In this document: positions 18,927 through 30,341 of the stretch, in pieces
Layout: the number at the start of each line of letters is the position of its first letter
Numbering within the stretch: position 1 is the stretch's first letter
NCBI GenBank assembly: GCA_034440575.1
Contig: JAOTOL010001476.1
Location: forward strand, 213,501-277,500
Direction of reading: 5' to 3'
DNA: 64,000 nucleotides
From: Imbricaverruca yamaguchii
Taxonomy: Eukaryota; Arthropoda; Thecostraca; Neoverrucidae
Position numbers and translations under genes: made by a program
Notes under the pieces: model-generated
What the model saw: only the letters and a program-made list of their open reading frames with translations
What the model was told of the DNA's origin: nothing
The model's database searches: none

Positions 18927-21708
18927 GATCCAGGGATACAATATGTTTTCGTGCAATAGGGGTCCAGCAATGAAAGGGGGTGGTGTAATGCTCTATGTGA
19001 ATAGCTTATTCAGTTCTCAAAAAGTAGCAGGTGGGGATAAAAATGTGTCTGTGGAGTCCATTTGGCTTGATGTCACTGGGAAAAAGCAACAGCAATACTC
19101 TTAGGATAGGAGCTTTCTACCGATCAGGAACCTTGCCACATTCTCAGCAACTGGAGCTTGACAAGGTGATTTGTGAGGAAATCAGTAGAAACTTTAAGAG
19201 GAAGTGCCTTATTCTCGGTGACTTTAATCTAAAAGGTTATGAAAATGCTGGTGTTGGCTCCCCATCATGCAAAATGTTCAGGAAATGCCTTGAAGAGGAC
19301 CTGTTCTTACACCAGTTTGTATCGGAACCTACCAGGCATGGTTCATTCTTGGACCTTGTATTCTCGGATTTAAGTGACTTGGTTCAAGACTTGACTGTAG
19401 GCGAAACTCTGGGAAAAAGTGACCATAACATAGTTAGATTCAAGGCACATGTAGGGGAAATTATCAAGGATAATTTGGTAAAGGTTCCAAATTTCAACAG
19501 AGCAGACTTTAACGGCATGAGAGCGGCTTTAAGTGCCATCAGATGGGAAGAAGAATTCTCCAATTTAAATGCCTGTGAAATGTGGGAAAAGTTCAAATCT
19601 TACTTAAAGGAAACTCAGATTAGACATGTCCCCCAAAAGCAAAGACGCAAAAGAAGGGTAGGAAAGCCAGCATGGCTTACACCAGACGTGATAAAAGCAA
19701 TTAGGGCTAAGAAAACTGCATTTAGAGTTTTTAAAGAAGCCTCAAATGTCATTAATCTAAAGGCGTATCGAAAAGCTAGAGACACTGTGAAGCAAAAAAC
19801 CAGAGCAGCAAAGCGAGCAAAGGAACTGGATTTAGCTAGAAACTGTAATGGGGACAGTAAAAAGTTCTTTAGTTTCTACAAGCTGAGTAAAGTTTCTAGC
19901 ACAATTGGTCCACTGGAAGTAAACGGGACTACATTGGGTGAGGATAGTGAGATGGTTGAGGAGCTGAGCAAGCAGTTCAAATCAGTGTTTACATTGGAAG
20001 ATATGACCAATCTGCCGACCGTACACCATAGTTCAGTTACATGGGATCTGACAAATGATGTTGATTTCATTGGTAGTGATGTTGTTTACAATCATATCAG
20101 GAAAATAAAGCCAAATAAGGCAGCAGGACCTGATGATATTTATGCTAGGGTGTTGCGGGAAACTGAAAAGGAACTGGCATTTCCACTTAGTATAATATTT
20201 TGTAGATCAGTTTCACATAATGAAATTCCAACCGATTGGAAAAGGGCAAATGTAGTTCCTATTTTCAAGAAAGGAGAAAGAGGGAAAGTTGAAAACCATA
20301 GGCCAATAAGTCTCACATCCCTAGTCTGCAAGGTACTCGAATCAATTATCAAAGATAGAATAGTTAGTTATCTGGAAGGTAGCAGATTGATTCAAGATAC
20401 TCAACATGGATTTAGAAAAGGACGTTCGTGTCTCACAGACCTCTTGGACTTTTTGAACTTCGCCACAGAACAATTTGATCAGGGAAATCAGGTTGATGTA
20501 GCATATCTTGACTTTAGTAAGGCCTTTGACAAGGTACCCCATAAACGGTTAATGATACAGCTTCAGTCCCATGGTATTGCAGGTAGCATCTTAAAATGGA
20601 TAGAGTTGTGGCTTTCAGATAGACAGCAAAGAGTGATGCTAAATGATACAAAGTCATCATGGCAAAATGTTCTTAGTGGAGTCCCCCAGGGGTCAGTACT
20701 AGGGCCATTACTGTTCATTATATTTGTAAATAACATTGAAAGTGGCCTAAGCAGTAAAGTTTTGAAATTTGCAGATGATTTGAAGGTCTTTAGGGCAATA
20801 ACAGGTCAGGTTGAGCATATCTCGCTGCAAAAAGACTTAGACGAACTTGTGAAGTGGTCCGAAGAATGGCAAATGAAATTTAACTTTGATAAGTGCAAAA
20901 TCATGCATGTAGGTAAGCAGCATATGAAGGCTCCATACTTGATGGGTGGCCAAGTGCTATCAGTGACTCAACAGGAGAAGGATTTAGGTGTTATTCTAAA
21001 CACAAAATTGGGGGCATCAGAACAGACCAAGGAAGCCAGGAAGAAGGCACTGAGAATGCTCGGGGCAATAAATAGGAATGTATCATACAGAAGTGAGGAA
21101 GTGATCAGGAAGCTTTACTGTGCATATGTCAGGCCACATTTGGAATACTGCATCCAAGCTTGGTCTCCTAGCTATGAAAAAGATTGTTGTCTTTTAGAGA
21201 GAGTACAAAAGAGGGCTACAAAAATGGTCATTGGCTTAAGCAACCTGGCATATGAGGAAAGATTGAAGAAATTGAATATGTTTTCACTTAGATATAGAAG
21301 GCTGAGAGGAGATCTCATCGAGGTCTTTAAATTTGTCAATGGTCTGGAGAGGGGATACCTTGGGGAAATGTTTGAATTTAACAGAAATGATGCAATTAGA
21401 GGTCATAAATCCAAAATTAAAATTAACCACAGCAGAACAAGGTTAAGGCAAACTTTCTTCACCAACAGGGTAGTGGAACACTGGAACTTGCTGCCAGAAA
21501 ACATCGTCAGTAGCAGCACATTGAACATCTTTAAAAACAGCATAGACAATCATTATAAGAATAGAGGGCTTGCTTTTCAGTATTACAGGGAGGGCTGATT
21601 GGCAGATTTGGTGGGCAACTGGTTCAGTGTACAGAGTGCAATCAAGAAGGGCCCTTGTGGCTCAGAGTTGCACTAATCGTTTATGTCTTTATGTCTTTAT
21701 GTCTTTAT
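18927..21708 (+). mobile_element. CR1/L2-like LINE, copy 2 (5'-truncated)
   Basis: Aligns to copy 1 from 15485 onward with over 90% identity by eye and shares its 3' UTR. The 5' breakpoint is at 18927, within the endonuclease region, so ORF1 and the start of ORF2 are missing. That is the usual result of incomplete target-primed reverse transcription. The 3' end is an ATGTCTTT 8-mer repeated about three and a half times (about 21681-21708). No target-site duplication was evident. Confidence 0.92.
19031..21598 (+). pseudogene. LINE ORF2, long open frame (APE C-part, RT, C-terminus)
   Basis: An 855-codon frame, 5'-incomplete. The first ~16 codons are out of the true frame: the family frame runs through 18927-19078 (GGGVMLYVNSLFSSQK) and is shifted by a 2-bp deletion near 19077. 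From codon 17 on the protein is collinear with the family. It shows endonuclease GDFN at 63-66 and SDH at 130-132, then a Lys/Arg-rich linker, then RT from about 385 to 640. RT blocks include [68 protein letters not shown] and FADD at 580-583. The C-terminal domain contains RPHLEYCIQAWSPSYEKD and RYRRLRGDLIEVFKFV. The RT catalytic aspartates are intact, but without a promoter, ORF1 or the endonuclease N-terminus it is not expected to be active. Confidence 0.9.
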
Positions 21709-22326
21709 AACGCGGCAGGTTTTGGTTGGCTGGGTGCTTTTTACGGGAGGAAGCCGGTGCGAAACCGTGAGAGGGAGTAAGCTGCATTTCACGCTGTTTT
21801 TCGGCGAAGAGCTCCCATGTTTCTGCAATCGAAAGCTTATCTGAGCAAGACCGTCTTCCTCACTTCAAGCAACTTCAAGTTATTTAGTCTCGTGGGAAGG
21901 GATGATTAAGGCTTTCGCCAAGAGGGAGGTCGAGGGGGGCTTGCCGAAGCGACAACATTGCCTGGAGGAACACCCAACATAGCGATAGTATCCACTGCAA
22001 CTCTGCATCAAAAAGTGTACAAACGAATTGCGGATTGTCGAAAGACCCTTTTTATCTAGTTTTACAACCACGTGTTCTTTTGGTATGTTCTTGAATAAGT
22101 TATTGTATAATTGTATTGTATAATATTGTCATATTGTATAATGCAGATGGTCTGCATGCTATTTATTGCCGCGACCCATCATCAGGACTATTCTTCATTT
22201 TTGAAACTGAATTAGAAAGCGGATGGATATCTCTGTCCGGTACAGATATGAATATGGATTGGATTGGGTCATGCGGGTACAAACTGGACCGGATTTGGAA
22301 ATGTCAACCTGCATTATGCTCTATGT
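21709..22326. other. No recognisable gene
   Basis: Unassigned. The first 80 bp after the LINE tail carry GGTTTTGGTTGGCTGGGTGC-type sequence; 22080-22140 is AT-rich. Confidence 0.4.
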
Positions 22327-22556
22327 TGCACCAACCATTACCATCACCTTATTGCACCAGCAATCATCATCATCTTGTCGCACCAACCATTATCATCACA
22401 TGTTGCACCAGCCATTATCATCATCGTGTTGCACCAGCCACTAGCATCACCTTGCTGCACCAGGCATTATCATCAGCTTGTTGCACCAACCATTATCATC
22501 ATCTTATTGCACCAACCATTATCATTAGCTTGTTGCACCAACCACTGAGGCATGCT
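22327..22556. repeat. 26-bp minisatellite, about 9 units
   Basis: Units of the form GCACCAACCATTATCATCAT plus CTTGTT, moderately diverged. Confidence 0.95.
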
Positions 22557-22639
22557 GCACCACAAGCGGTCGCATTCGAAACGAAAGTTTAGGCTATGTT
22601 AGGTAAAGTTAGACTAGGTGCTGCTTGGCAATGGAAACA

Positions 22640-23343
22640 TCGTCAGCAGAGCAGAACATCATCAGTAGAGCAGAACATCAGCAGAGGAGAACATCATCAG
22701 AGCAGAACATCCGCAGAGCAGAACATCAGCAGAGCAGAACATCAGCAGAGGAGAACACCATCAGAGCAGAACATCAACAGAGCAGAACATCAGCAGAGCA
22801 GAACATCCGCAGAGCAAAACATCAGCAGAGCAAAACATCAACAGAGGAGAACATCATTAGAGCAAAACATCAGCAGAGCAGAACATCAGCAGTAGAGCAG
22901 AGCATCATCAGAACAGATCATCAGCAGAGCAGAACATCAGCAGAACAGAACATCATCAGAGCAGAACATCCGCTGAGCAAAACATCAGCAGAGCAAAACA
23001 GGAGCCAGTAGTAGAGCAGAGTATCATCAGAACAGAACATCAGCAGAGCAGAACATCAGCAGAGCGGAACACCATCAGTAGAGCAGAACACCATCAGTGA
23101 AGCAGAACACCATGACTAGAGCAGGGGACCACCAGTAGAGCAGAACACCATCAGTAGAGCAGAACACCATCAGTAGAGCAGAACACCATCAGTGGAGCAG
23201 AACACCATCAGTGGAGCAGAACACCATCAGTAGAGCAGAACACCATCAGTAGAGCAGAACATTATCAGTAGAGCAGAACACCATCAGTAGAGCGGAACAT
23301 CATCAGTAGAGTAGAACACCATCAGTAGAGCAGAACACCATCA
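22640..23343. repeat. 16-bp to 19-bp minisatellite
   Basis: Left half: CATCAGCAGAGCAGAA (16 bp) with GGAGAA and CAAAA variants. Right half (from about 23060): a 19-bp form, CATCAGTAGAGCAGAACAC, more homogeneous. The two forms share a core and probably arose from one another by a 3-bp length change. Confidence 0.95.
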
Positions 23344-23974
23344 ACGCTTATCCACAACAATCGTCTCCACCTTTGTCCGTCAGCACCCCGATGCAGATGA
23401 GTTGGATTAGTCGCGCTGAATCATGATCTAGACCGAGCTCCAGAGTCCTCTGCAATTGTAGTGATGGCAAATGAGATATTGACCACCTGCCGTATCCTCC
23501 ACGTTGGTCCACCTGCCATACATTCTAATATGAGCCCATCTGCCGTATACTCTATGTGGGCCCATAGATAGTTGGTATGGGTGTTATTGAAAACAGTTAG
23601 TCCAGAGAGCACGACATTGCCAGTGCCCGTTATGTGAGGCGGCAGAGGTCACAGGTCACACAGGTATCACCGCTGACCTTGCCTTGAAGTAACGATATGC
23701 GGCCAATTAAATCCCCGTTCGCCTTCTCAGAAATTATGCAAGTGTAATCCTTCCAGTTCTGGCTTGAGTGATATCACCCAAAGCATTTCAGCTAAAAGCA
23801 GATAAAAGTGCCATGAACATGGCAGGTGCACATTTACATCGTGTACATGATACTCCCAGATTAAGCAGAACACTGTTCGAGGCAAGATCACTCACATCAG
23901 TCACGGATGGGCGGACATAGTGGTCGACACTCGCAGATATATCATCATTTCTACCATCGTGCTCCCTTTCCATG
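23344..23974. other. No recognisable gene
   Basis: Unassigned. A short imperfect repeat of CCACCTGCCGTAT type occurs at about 23480-23560. Confidence 0.4.
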
Positions 23975-24448
23975 TCAAGGCACAATGAGCTGAAGTCTAT
24001 TTATGTTCTTCGAGAGAAGTGATTCACGTATCCGAGCTACAAGTTCATCGGCCATCGGCCATTTCGGACGCCGAGACAAAAAACACTCAATCTTAGTGCT
24101 GGAGCACGACTCACAGTTTTCAAGGAATGCTGCAGAGTTACGATTTACTCGCAGAATGGCCGTTGGAGGCTGACATGCCATATCGCACGTTTCGCCGACC
24201 CACCGATGCCATCGCACGCATTTTGTCGTGACCGGTTGTCAAAACCAAATGTACTTACATCCGATACTGCAATCATTCTCGTGGGCACAATCATTTCCAA
24301 AGTTATGCTTGTTTTTATATTTCCAAGAACAGCCATTGGATACAAAGAGACTTCCTCTAGCTCTGAATGCATCTGCCTTAGATAAGGAATCAACGCAGAC
24401 TGGAACTCTGCCACCGTAGCCGTGTTTTGTGTCGGTGAGTAAAACCAC
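23975..24448 (-). pseudogene. Relic of a transposon-like protein (SDG...QYKN...CDGIGG family)
   Basis: Read on the minus strand across two frames, this matches a protein type common in animal genomes whose name I do not recall. Its hallmark order is SDGC, QYKN.KNF, FATSHGK, ACDGIGG..KR, ASLQRP. Here one sees SNGCSWKYKNKHNF (about 24320-24361), then NACDGIGGSAKRAIW (24178-24222), then VSLQRP. A frameshift or stop follows, and the other frame continues as AAFLENCESC to IECFLSRR down to 23975. The Asp of SDG is Asn. With the frameshift, the missing FATSHGK spacing and no intact frame, it is dead. The function of the family (transposase or captured gene) is inferred from its repeated, multi-copy distribution. 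Confidence 0.6.
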
Positions 24449-26754
24449 GCCAAAGCTTTTGTATGAATCGCTGGTGCATAGCGCAAGTGGATGAAGAGTG
24501 CGTTGGAGCTATCTCAATGCAAGCTTTAAGCCGCACCCTGGATGACAAGTGAGAAATAAAAAAAAACACCGAACACGACTGCCTCATTTATTTATTTATT
24601 TCACAATGCATGCTCTGTACGTGCAGTGGCTATTATCATTACCAGAGATAGTCAGGCAGCTGTATAAATTACTGCGATTGTGTCGGGCGATGAAGTGACG
24701 GCGCACCAGCTTCGATGCCGCATCACTAAGCGTAGAAATATCCTCGTCGGCCGAAAACTCAACACCAATCGACGTGTAGCGATCACACACACACTGACGT
24801 TATGGGTGCCTCGCCGTCAGCCAGCACGCAATAGTGAAAATCCAGACTCGCAAAATTTGAAAACTCCGTCAGGGCTGTCATTTGCTTCCTAAAATGCGGT
24901 GCACAATTCACAACGATTGCCAAAAGGCAGCCTTAATTAGCTGATATATTCCTTAAGCTTTAATATATAAGCCTATAAGCCTTAACAAGTCGTTCTACTG
25001 GCGTTTTGTGCCTTCTGCATATCGAGGTATTAGCAGACCCCTGACGGACCACAAAATGCTAATATTCCCGGACTCGTAGAATTAAACCGACTGCTGTTCG
25101 ACTTTTGCTCAGGGAAACGCGTGGCCGCGGCGGTTTCCACCAACATCTCCAGACGCGTCATACAGTGGTGAAGACAAACGAACGATAACTCGCGGCTCAC
25201 GTGCCGACGGGCACCAGCCACACGAGAAGACCGCACCGTGACCAAATCCGACAGGGCACCGTACCCGTGATGTCATTACAAAGACAATATATTCACAAAT
25301 GTGACCTTTGTGGCCTTACATGCCACGGTCGTGACCTTGTGGCCTTCTCTGAACAAAGTGCTCCCAAACGCTCCTACATCGAGTACCTTCCAAAATGGAC
25401 ACCTCAACTCCAGCTTCAGATCGGTTATATGGCTCCGATGTGACTGTCGTAATCTTTTGTGAAATTAAATGACATAATCCAGATCTATCATCAGAGGGTT
25501 TTAAGATCAGATCCATATTCACCATCTCTACAATGTACATAAATATACTATATTAGGGTTAGGTCACTGACCCACATGTGACCTTTGTACCTAAGGCGTA
25601 CTTAACGATATCATCACTGTGCTCTATTTGTTCTAATGTCGACCCCTGTTTCGTATGCAGCAGCATATCCTAGCCTATCCTATTTGGCTACACGCACTAT
25701 TACAGGCTCGATTGCTATTGGGCTTTCCTATCGACAACTATCCAAAAGTTAGGACAGACATCTATGACATTTATGACCGAGCAACTCTCAAATAACATCC
25801 ATATTGGCTATGTTCCCAGTGACGTAGAATACCATTATCTGTAGCTCATGTCAAGCCCTCACAAGTGACATCTGCGACCCATTACGCATTCGGTCTTACA
25901 AGAAAAGCCTGACGTCATCTAATGGGCAAATGATTGGGCATCCATGAGCTAAAATGGAGAAATATCAACACAGAACTACTAAAAAGGTCATGATGAAGTC
26001 AGTGAAACGCTATTAAATCAAAAGATGAAATATTGACTTCACAGTATAATACCTGAGCATACTAATTCACTAGGCAATTTGGCAAAGGAAAACGTTGCTG
26101 GCACTCACCCACGTCCAAAATTATATTTGTTAACGTACATATGACCAGGAAATGCATTAGGTCGTGACGCAGTCACACGGAGGTGTCGTGACGTGACCTC
26201 GGTTGACATCGTGACCTCGGCGGTCACACGGAGGTGCCGTGATGAAGGGGCGGGACCAAGAGGTCGAGGTGAGTCGTGATTGTAAGCGGAGTGGGGCGAT
26301 AAGAGGACGGGGCGGGAGGGACGGCATGGTCACAACAGCTAGTCGGACGGACGTCGGGGGCGGGGGGGGGGGGGGGGACGGCGGCAGTCACACCGACCCG
26401 TCCTCTCGTTCCTCTCGTTCCTCTCGCTCCTCGCACCTGACACGCGATCCTCGCCTTTCGTGGCTGCCGTCGCGCCCCCGGTGGCGGTTGTTTGTTTGTT
26501 TGTGTACTTGGTCCACAAACAAGCCAACGCAGAGGGTTTGTTGGTCACAATCAGCAAACGCTGGGGAACGGAGGGTAGTGAAGAAACAACGAAGGCGATT
26601 GGAACCTAAGTGGGGCTTAGAATGGTGTGTGGTAATAATGGATACTTTAGCGGCCAAAGAAGACACTTGACTTCATTTAACGAAGAAAAAGCATGCTTGC
26701 TGAGCATGCTCAAAGGCAAAAGAGAGGCTTTGAGCTGCGCTTAGTTGCTCCTGA
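24449..26754. other. No recognisable gene; CpG-rich patch at 26230-26480
   Basis: Mostly unassigned. An (ATTT)n run lies at 24584-24601. At 26230-26480 the sequence is GC-rich with a G run at about 26360-26376 and a 10-bp CTCTCGTTCC repeat at about 26402-26432. This could be a regulatory or CpG-island-like segment, but no exon was recognised. Confidence 0.4.
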
Positions 26755-26950
26755 TCTTGTTGGTCGGACATGAGAACTACTTGGTACACTTGTCCCTAGA
26801 CCTTGCTGGTCGGACATGATAGCTGCTTGGCACACGCGTCACTAGACCTTGTTGGTCAGACATGATAACTACTTGGCACACGCGTCACTAGACTTTGCTG
26901 GTCGGGCATGAGAATTACTTGACACACGCATTGCCTGACCTTGAAGGACG
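26755..26950. repeat. 46/47-bp tandem repeat, 4 units
   Basis: Units share TGGTCGGACATGAGAACTAC and TTGGCACACGCGTCACTAGAC-type halves; about 85-90% similar by eye. Confidence 0.9.
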
Positions 26951-27099
26951 TGGGAACGACTTGTTGCGTGCCGGTTGGCCCTCCATCTACCGCTCATTTG
27001 TCGAGAGATCAAGTGATGCACTGAACCCGGGGATATACTTCGCCCCGACCTCTCCTGCTATATCCAATCGCAGGCGACGCCGTGGACTTGATGGATGAG

Positions 27100-27170
27100 G
27101 ACTGGATACGCCGTGGACTGGATACGCCGTGGACTGGATACGCCGTGGACTGGATACGCCGTGGACTGGA
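27100..27170. repeat. 16-bp tandem repeat, 4-5 units
   Basis: Unit TGGATACGCCGTGGAC, essentially identical copies. Confidence 0.95.
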
Positions 27171-27876
27171 TGGGATGGGTGGGGTGAGGGTGCGGGTGGG
27201 GGACACTGGCACGAAAACTAGCTCAAAGCTGGGGAAGTTAAGAGCCATCTTGAAGTCGATTCTTTCCGTGTGACACCCACTAAGTCGACGTTAACCTCGT
27301 CCAATGTTGGGAGGCGGCGCTGCCCACTCTATCCGCTCTCCACCCCCCCCACCCCATTTCCACACAATTTGGGAACATGATGGTTTTTAATCCATTCTTT
27401 CTATGCCAATGCTTATAGACGCCATGTTAAGCGTAATGACGTTTGGAAATATGCTCCCCTCCCCATTGTTTACGCCGCCATGTCTCCGACTACGAGCGAA
27501 AATCATCACAGTTCCTGCCTAAACACTGGTGCGAATGTGATTTCACGTTCGCAATTCATGCAGACTCACATTGTGCAAACGTGCAAACGTGACACACGAA
27601 TCACCGAACCTGCACTGAAAGCATTCGCGTCTCGTCATGCGTGACATCGCATTGCGTTCTTACCTCGTGGTCAAGGGCGGTGGAAAGCGGGGGGGGGGGG
27701 CACCTCGCCGATAGTCGTCACGCTTAACGCTGCGTTCACGGGCGCTGCTTGGAAAGAATGAACCCCAAATCGATTATGTCCTACTCTCCTCATCGAAAGT
27801 TCGCAACGCCGACGATGTTCGTGCTGCTTGACTAAACTTGTTTATCTAGGAACAGGTTGGCATGATTCATATGAAA
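27171..27876. repeat. Cluster of a dispersed repeat
   Basis: At least three diverged copies of one motif: 27249-27316 (+), 27375-27450 (+) and about 27704-27770 (-). Common elements are a CGATTCTTTCC or CCATTCTTTCT block, then a GTTAAGCGTNATGACG or GTTAACCTCG block. The first copy also matches 9181-9245. G or C runs flank each copy. Family unknown; no coding content. Confidence 0.5.
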
Positions 27877-27877
27877 G

Positions 27878-28021
27878 CTATCTAGTCATCTTGATCTTTG
27901 GATTACCAGTCGTCAGGACCCCAGCAGCTACATGACTTCGAGACACTGGCATTAGGAACCGATACTCGGTAGCTGGACTTGCCGATGCAAGCAATAACAA
28001 TAGGCTAAGGACCGAACGCAT
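27878..28021 (-). CDS. Small ORF with signal-peptide-like start (uncertain)
   Basis: 47 codons from an ATG at 28021. The N-terminus MRSVLSLLLLLASASPATEY has a basic residue, a Leu-rich core and small residues before a possible cleavage site, as in a secretory signal. The remaining 27 residues are not recognised. It could be a first exon of a secreted protein, but no clear splice donor was found and an ORF of this size can arise by chance. Confidence 0.15.
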   Translation of the reverse strand: MRSVLSLLLLLASASPATEYRFLMPVSRSHVAAGVLTTGNPKIKMTR

Positions 28022-28840
28022 GACTTGGCCAGCGACTGGCTCGGAAGAGGGGGCACTTCTCACCGCACCCTCTCCCTATCTTCATGTCGTTTCCGAGATT
28101 GCATTATCGCCGCTACATCATGCCGTGTTGCAATGGAATTGAAGCATGAATGTGTGCTCGCATTATTTACGGAAGGTCCTGTCAACCAAGCCTGACAACT
28201 CTCCATTTGAAATCGCCTATTGACAGCAAACAACTCGCTGCTTTTGGATTCTAACAAAGAGTGCTGGGGGCAAAAGGGGCCATTGGATATTTTGAAATGA
28301 TTCCTGTTGCTACATGTACGAGGTAATAATTTACGTCAACGGCTGGAAATCGCATCTGAACTCGACCGAAACCCGGGTCAGAAATTAGGACAACAATCTA
28401 CATTCAGACGGCTCCATATCATGTGAAGGCTACGCTATGCTTTGCGTCCAAAATCGAGACTCATTAATATCTCGTAAGTATCGTATGTCCGAAACCAATA
28501 TTCACCTTGCGTTCCAAATTTTTCCAAAGAATATTGAAGTGAAATGCTTTGATGCAATTACTGCGATAACCTTGAGCATAATGCTGCACCGCATTACTCG
28601 AAAGATGCGAAGCCGGCTTCAGACTCAAACCATGGCAAAGCCACTGCCTGAAAATTGATCGGCTCGTTTCCGTTCTCATCAGCAGAGACCTCACAGTTCA
28701 GCAGGGGCCATGAAACCTGCACTCCATCGTCGGCATCTGGACCATCTGCCGCAGCATTTGCTTCACGTTCGGCCCGTCTGTCCAGGAGACAGGGAGCTGG
28801 AGAAGAGACGCTGGGCCGTCTCCGGCGATCGGTCGGCCCG
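28022..28840. other. No recognised gene; unusual minus-strand frame at right end
   Basis: On the minus strand, 28594-28840 stays open and reads an acidic segment (ANAAADGPDADDGVQVSWPL and on) with protein-like composition. It is in frame with the adjacent 66-bp array. No family was recognised. The rest is unassigned. Confidence 0.35.
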
Positions 28841-29434
28841 CCACCAGCAGGGGCCGGGATGTGGGCTGAGATCTGCCACTCTGTGTGTGTGTCGGATGTG
28901 TGTTGACCACCAGCAGGGGCCGGGATGTGGGCTGAGATCTGCCACTCTGTGTGTGTGTCGGATGTGTGTTGACCACCAGCAGGGGCCGGGATGTGGGCTG
29001 AGATCTGCCACTCTGTGTGTGTGTCGGATGTGTGTTGACCACCAGCAGGGGCCGGGATGTGGGCTGAGATCTGCCACTCTGTGTGTGTGTCGGATGTGTG
29101 TTGACCACCAGCAGGGGCCGGGATGTGGGCTGAGATCTGCCACTCTGTGTGTGTGTCGGATGTGTGTTGACCACCAGCAGGGGCCGGGATGTGGGCTGAG
29201 ATCTGCCACTCTGTGTGTGTGTCGGATGTGTGTTGACCACCAGCAGGGGCCGGGATGTGGGCTGAGATCTGCCACTCTGTGTGTGTGTCGGATGTGTGTT
29301 GACCACCAGCAGGGGCCGGGATGTGGGCTGAGATCTGCCACTCTGTGTGTGTCGGATGTGTGTTGACCACCAGCAGGGGCCGGGATGTGGGCTGAGATCT
29401 GCCACCCTGTGTGTCAGATGTGTGTTGACCACCT
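28841..29434. repeat. 66-bp minisatellite, 9 units
   Basis: Unit begins CCACCAGCAGGGGCCGGGAT and contains GAGATCTGCCACTCTGTGTG. The first seven units are identical or nearly so; the last two carry small deletions in the GT run. The 66-bp length keeps frames open on both strands. Confidence 0.98.
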
Positions 29435-29846
29435 CGCTGAGCCTCCGAACATCATGTGGCGCCATACCGGGCGTCCTTCTGTGTACCGGGAATTACGCCA
29501 CGTATTGGCCAAATCGTCTGGGAAAATAACTTGCCGTTAATCAGTTACGTTCGATATTTAGAGTCGAGCACGTTTAAGATTTATCTGCGAAAAACTCCCC
29601 GGCAGATTCCATTCACTACAGCTACCGGCACTTGCAACAGGCTTATCTACGATCCCAAATATATGGAATCTCAATATGGTCTGTCGATTCACTAACACGG
29701 GCTTAGATGGACGTCGGACATCCTTCGTAAACCCGAGGCTAAGCCGATTTTGTTACAGATATCAGATATATCCGCGTGTATGCAGCAGACTAGCCCTCTG
29801 GCTCCGATATAATCGAGGGTAGAATGAACATTAGAGGTCATGGTCG
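29435..29846. other. No recognisable gene
   Basis: Unassigned unique sequence between two arrays. Confidence 0.5.
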
Positions 29847-30035
29847 GAACAGTGGTGGACGTGGAACAGTGGTGGACGTGGAACAGTGGTGGACGTGGAA
29901 CAGTGGTGGACGTGGAACAGTGGTGGACGTGGAACAGTGGTGGACGTGGAACAGTGGTGGACGTGGAACAGTGGTGGACGTGGAACAGTAGTGGACGTGG
30001 AACAGTGGTGGACGTGGAACAGTGGTGGACGTGGA
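29847..30035. repeat. 17-bp minisatellite, 11 units
   Basis: Unit GAACAGTGGTGGACGTG, with one substituted copy (GTAGTGG). The 17-bp period makes each frame cycle through three peptides. Confidence 0.98.
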
Positions 30036-30341
30036 AGACACGTCGTATATGTGTGGACATGCTTCAGTTAATTACTGGTGAAAAGCCGTGCGATGGCAAT
30101 GTTCAGAAGCGACAATGTCTAACCTAGCAACCAGCAAGGCCCACATCAACATACCACCACCACCACCACCATCTCACTGACTTCCTGTTGAACAACACAA
30201 CGATGGGCGGATCAGCACGCTCCAAACATCTGGATAGTAACGGACATGTTTGTTCGCTTCGTGCCTACAATAGGACACACGTAAACTCGCACCCCACTCA
30301 GTCAGCGGCACCGCTCCTCGGGGATACACTGAGGAGCGGTG
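30036..30341. other. Spacer with (CCA)n
   Basis: Contains a short (CCA)n run at about 30154-30171. 30309-30340 holds an inverted pair, CACCGCTCCTC and GAGGAGCGGTG, just left of the next array. Confidence 0.6.

Noticed and set aside
22640..23343. CRISPR-like array of regularly spaced repeats
   Set aside because: Units are contiguous with no unique spacers, in a eukaryotic context; it is a minisatellite.
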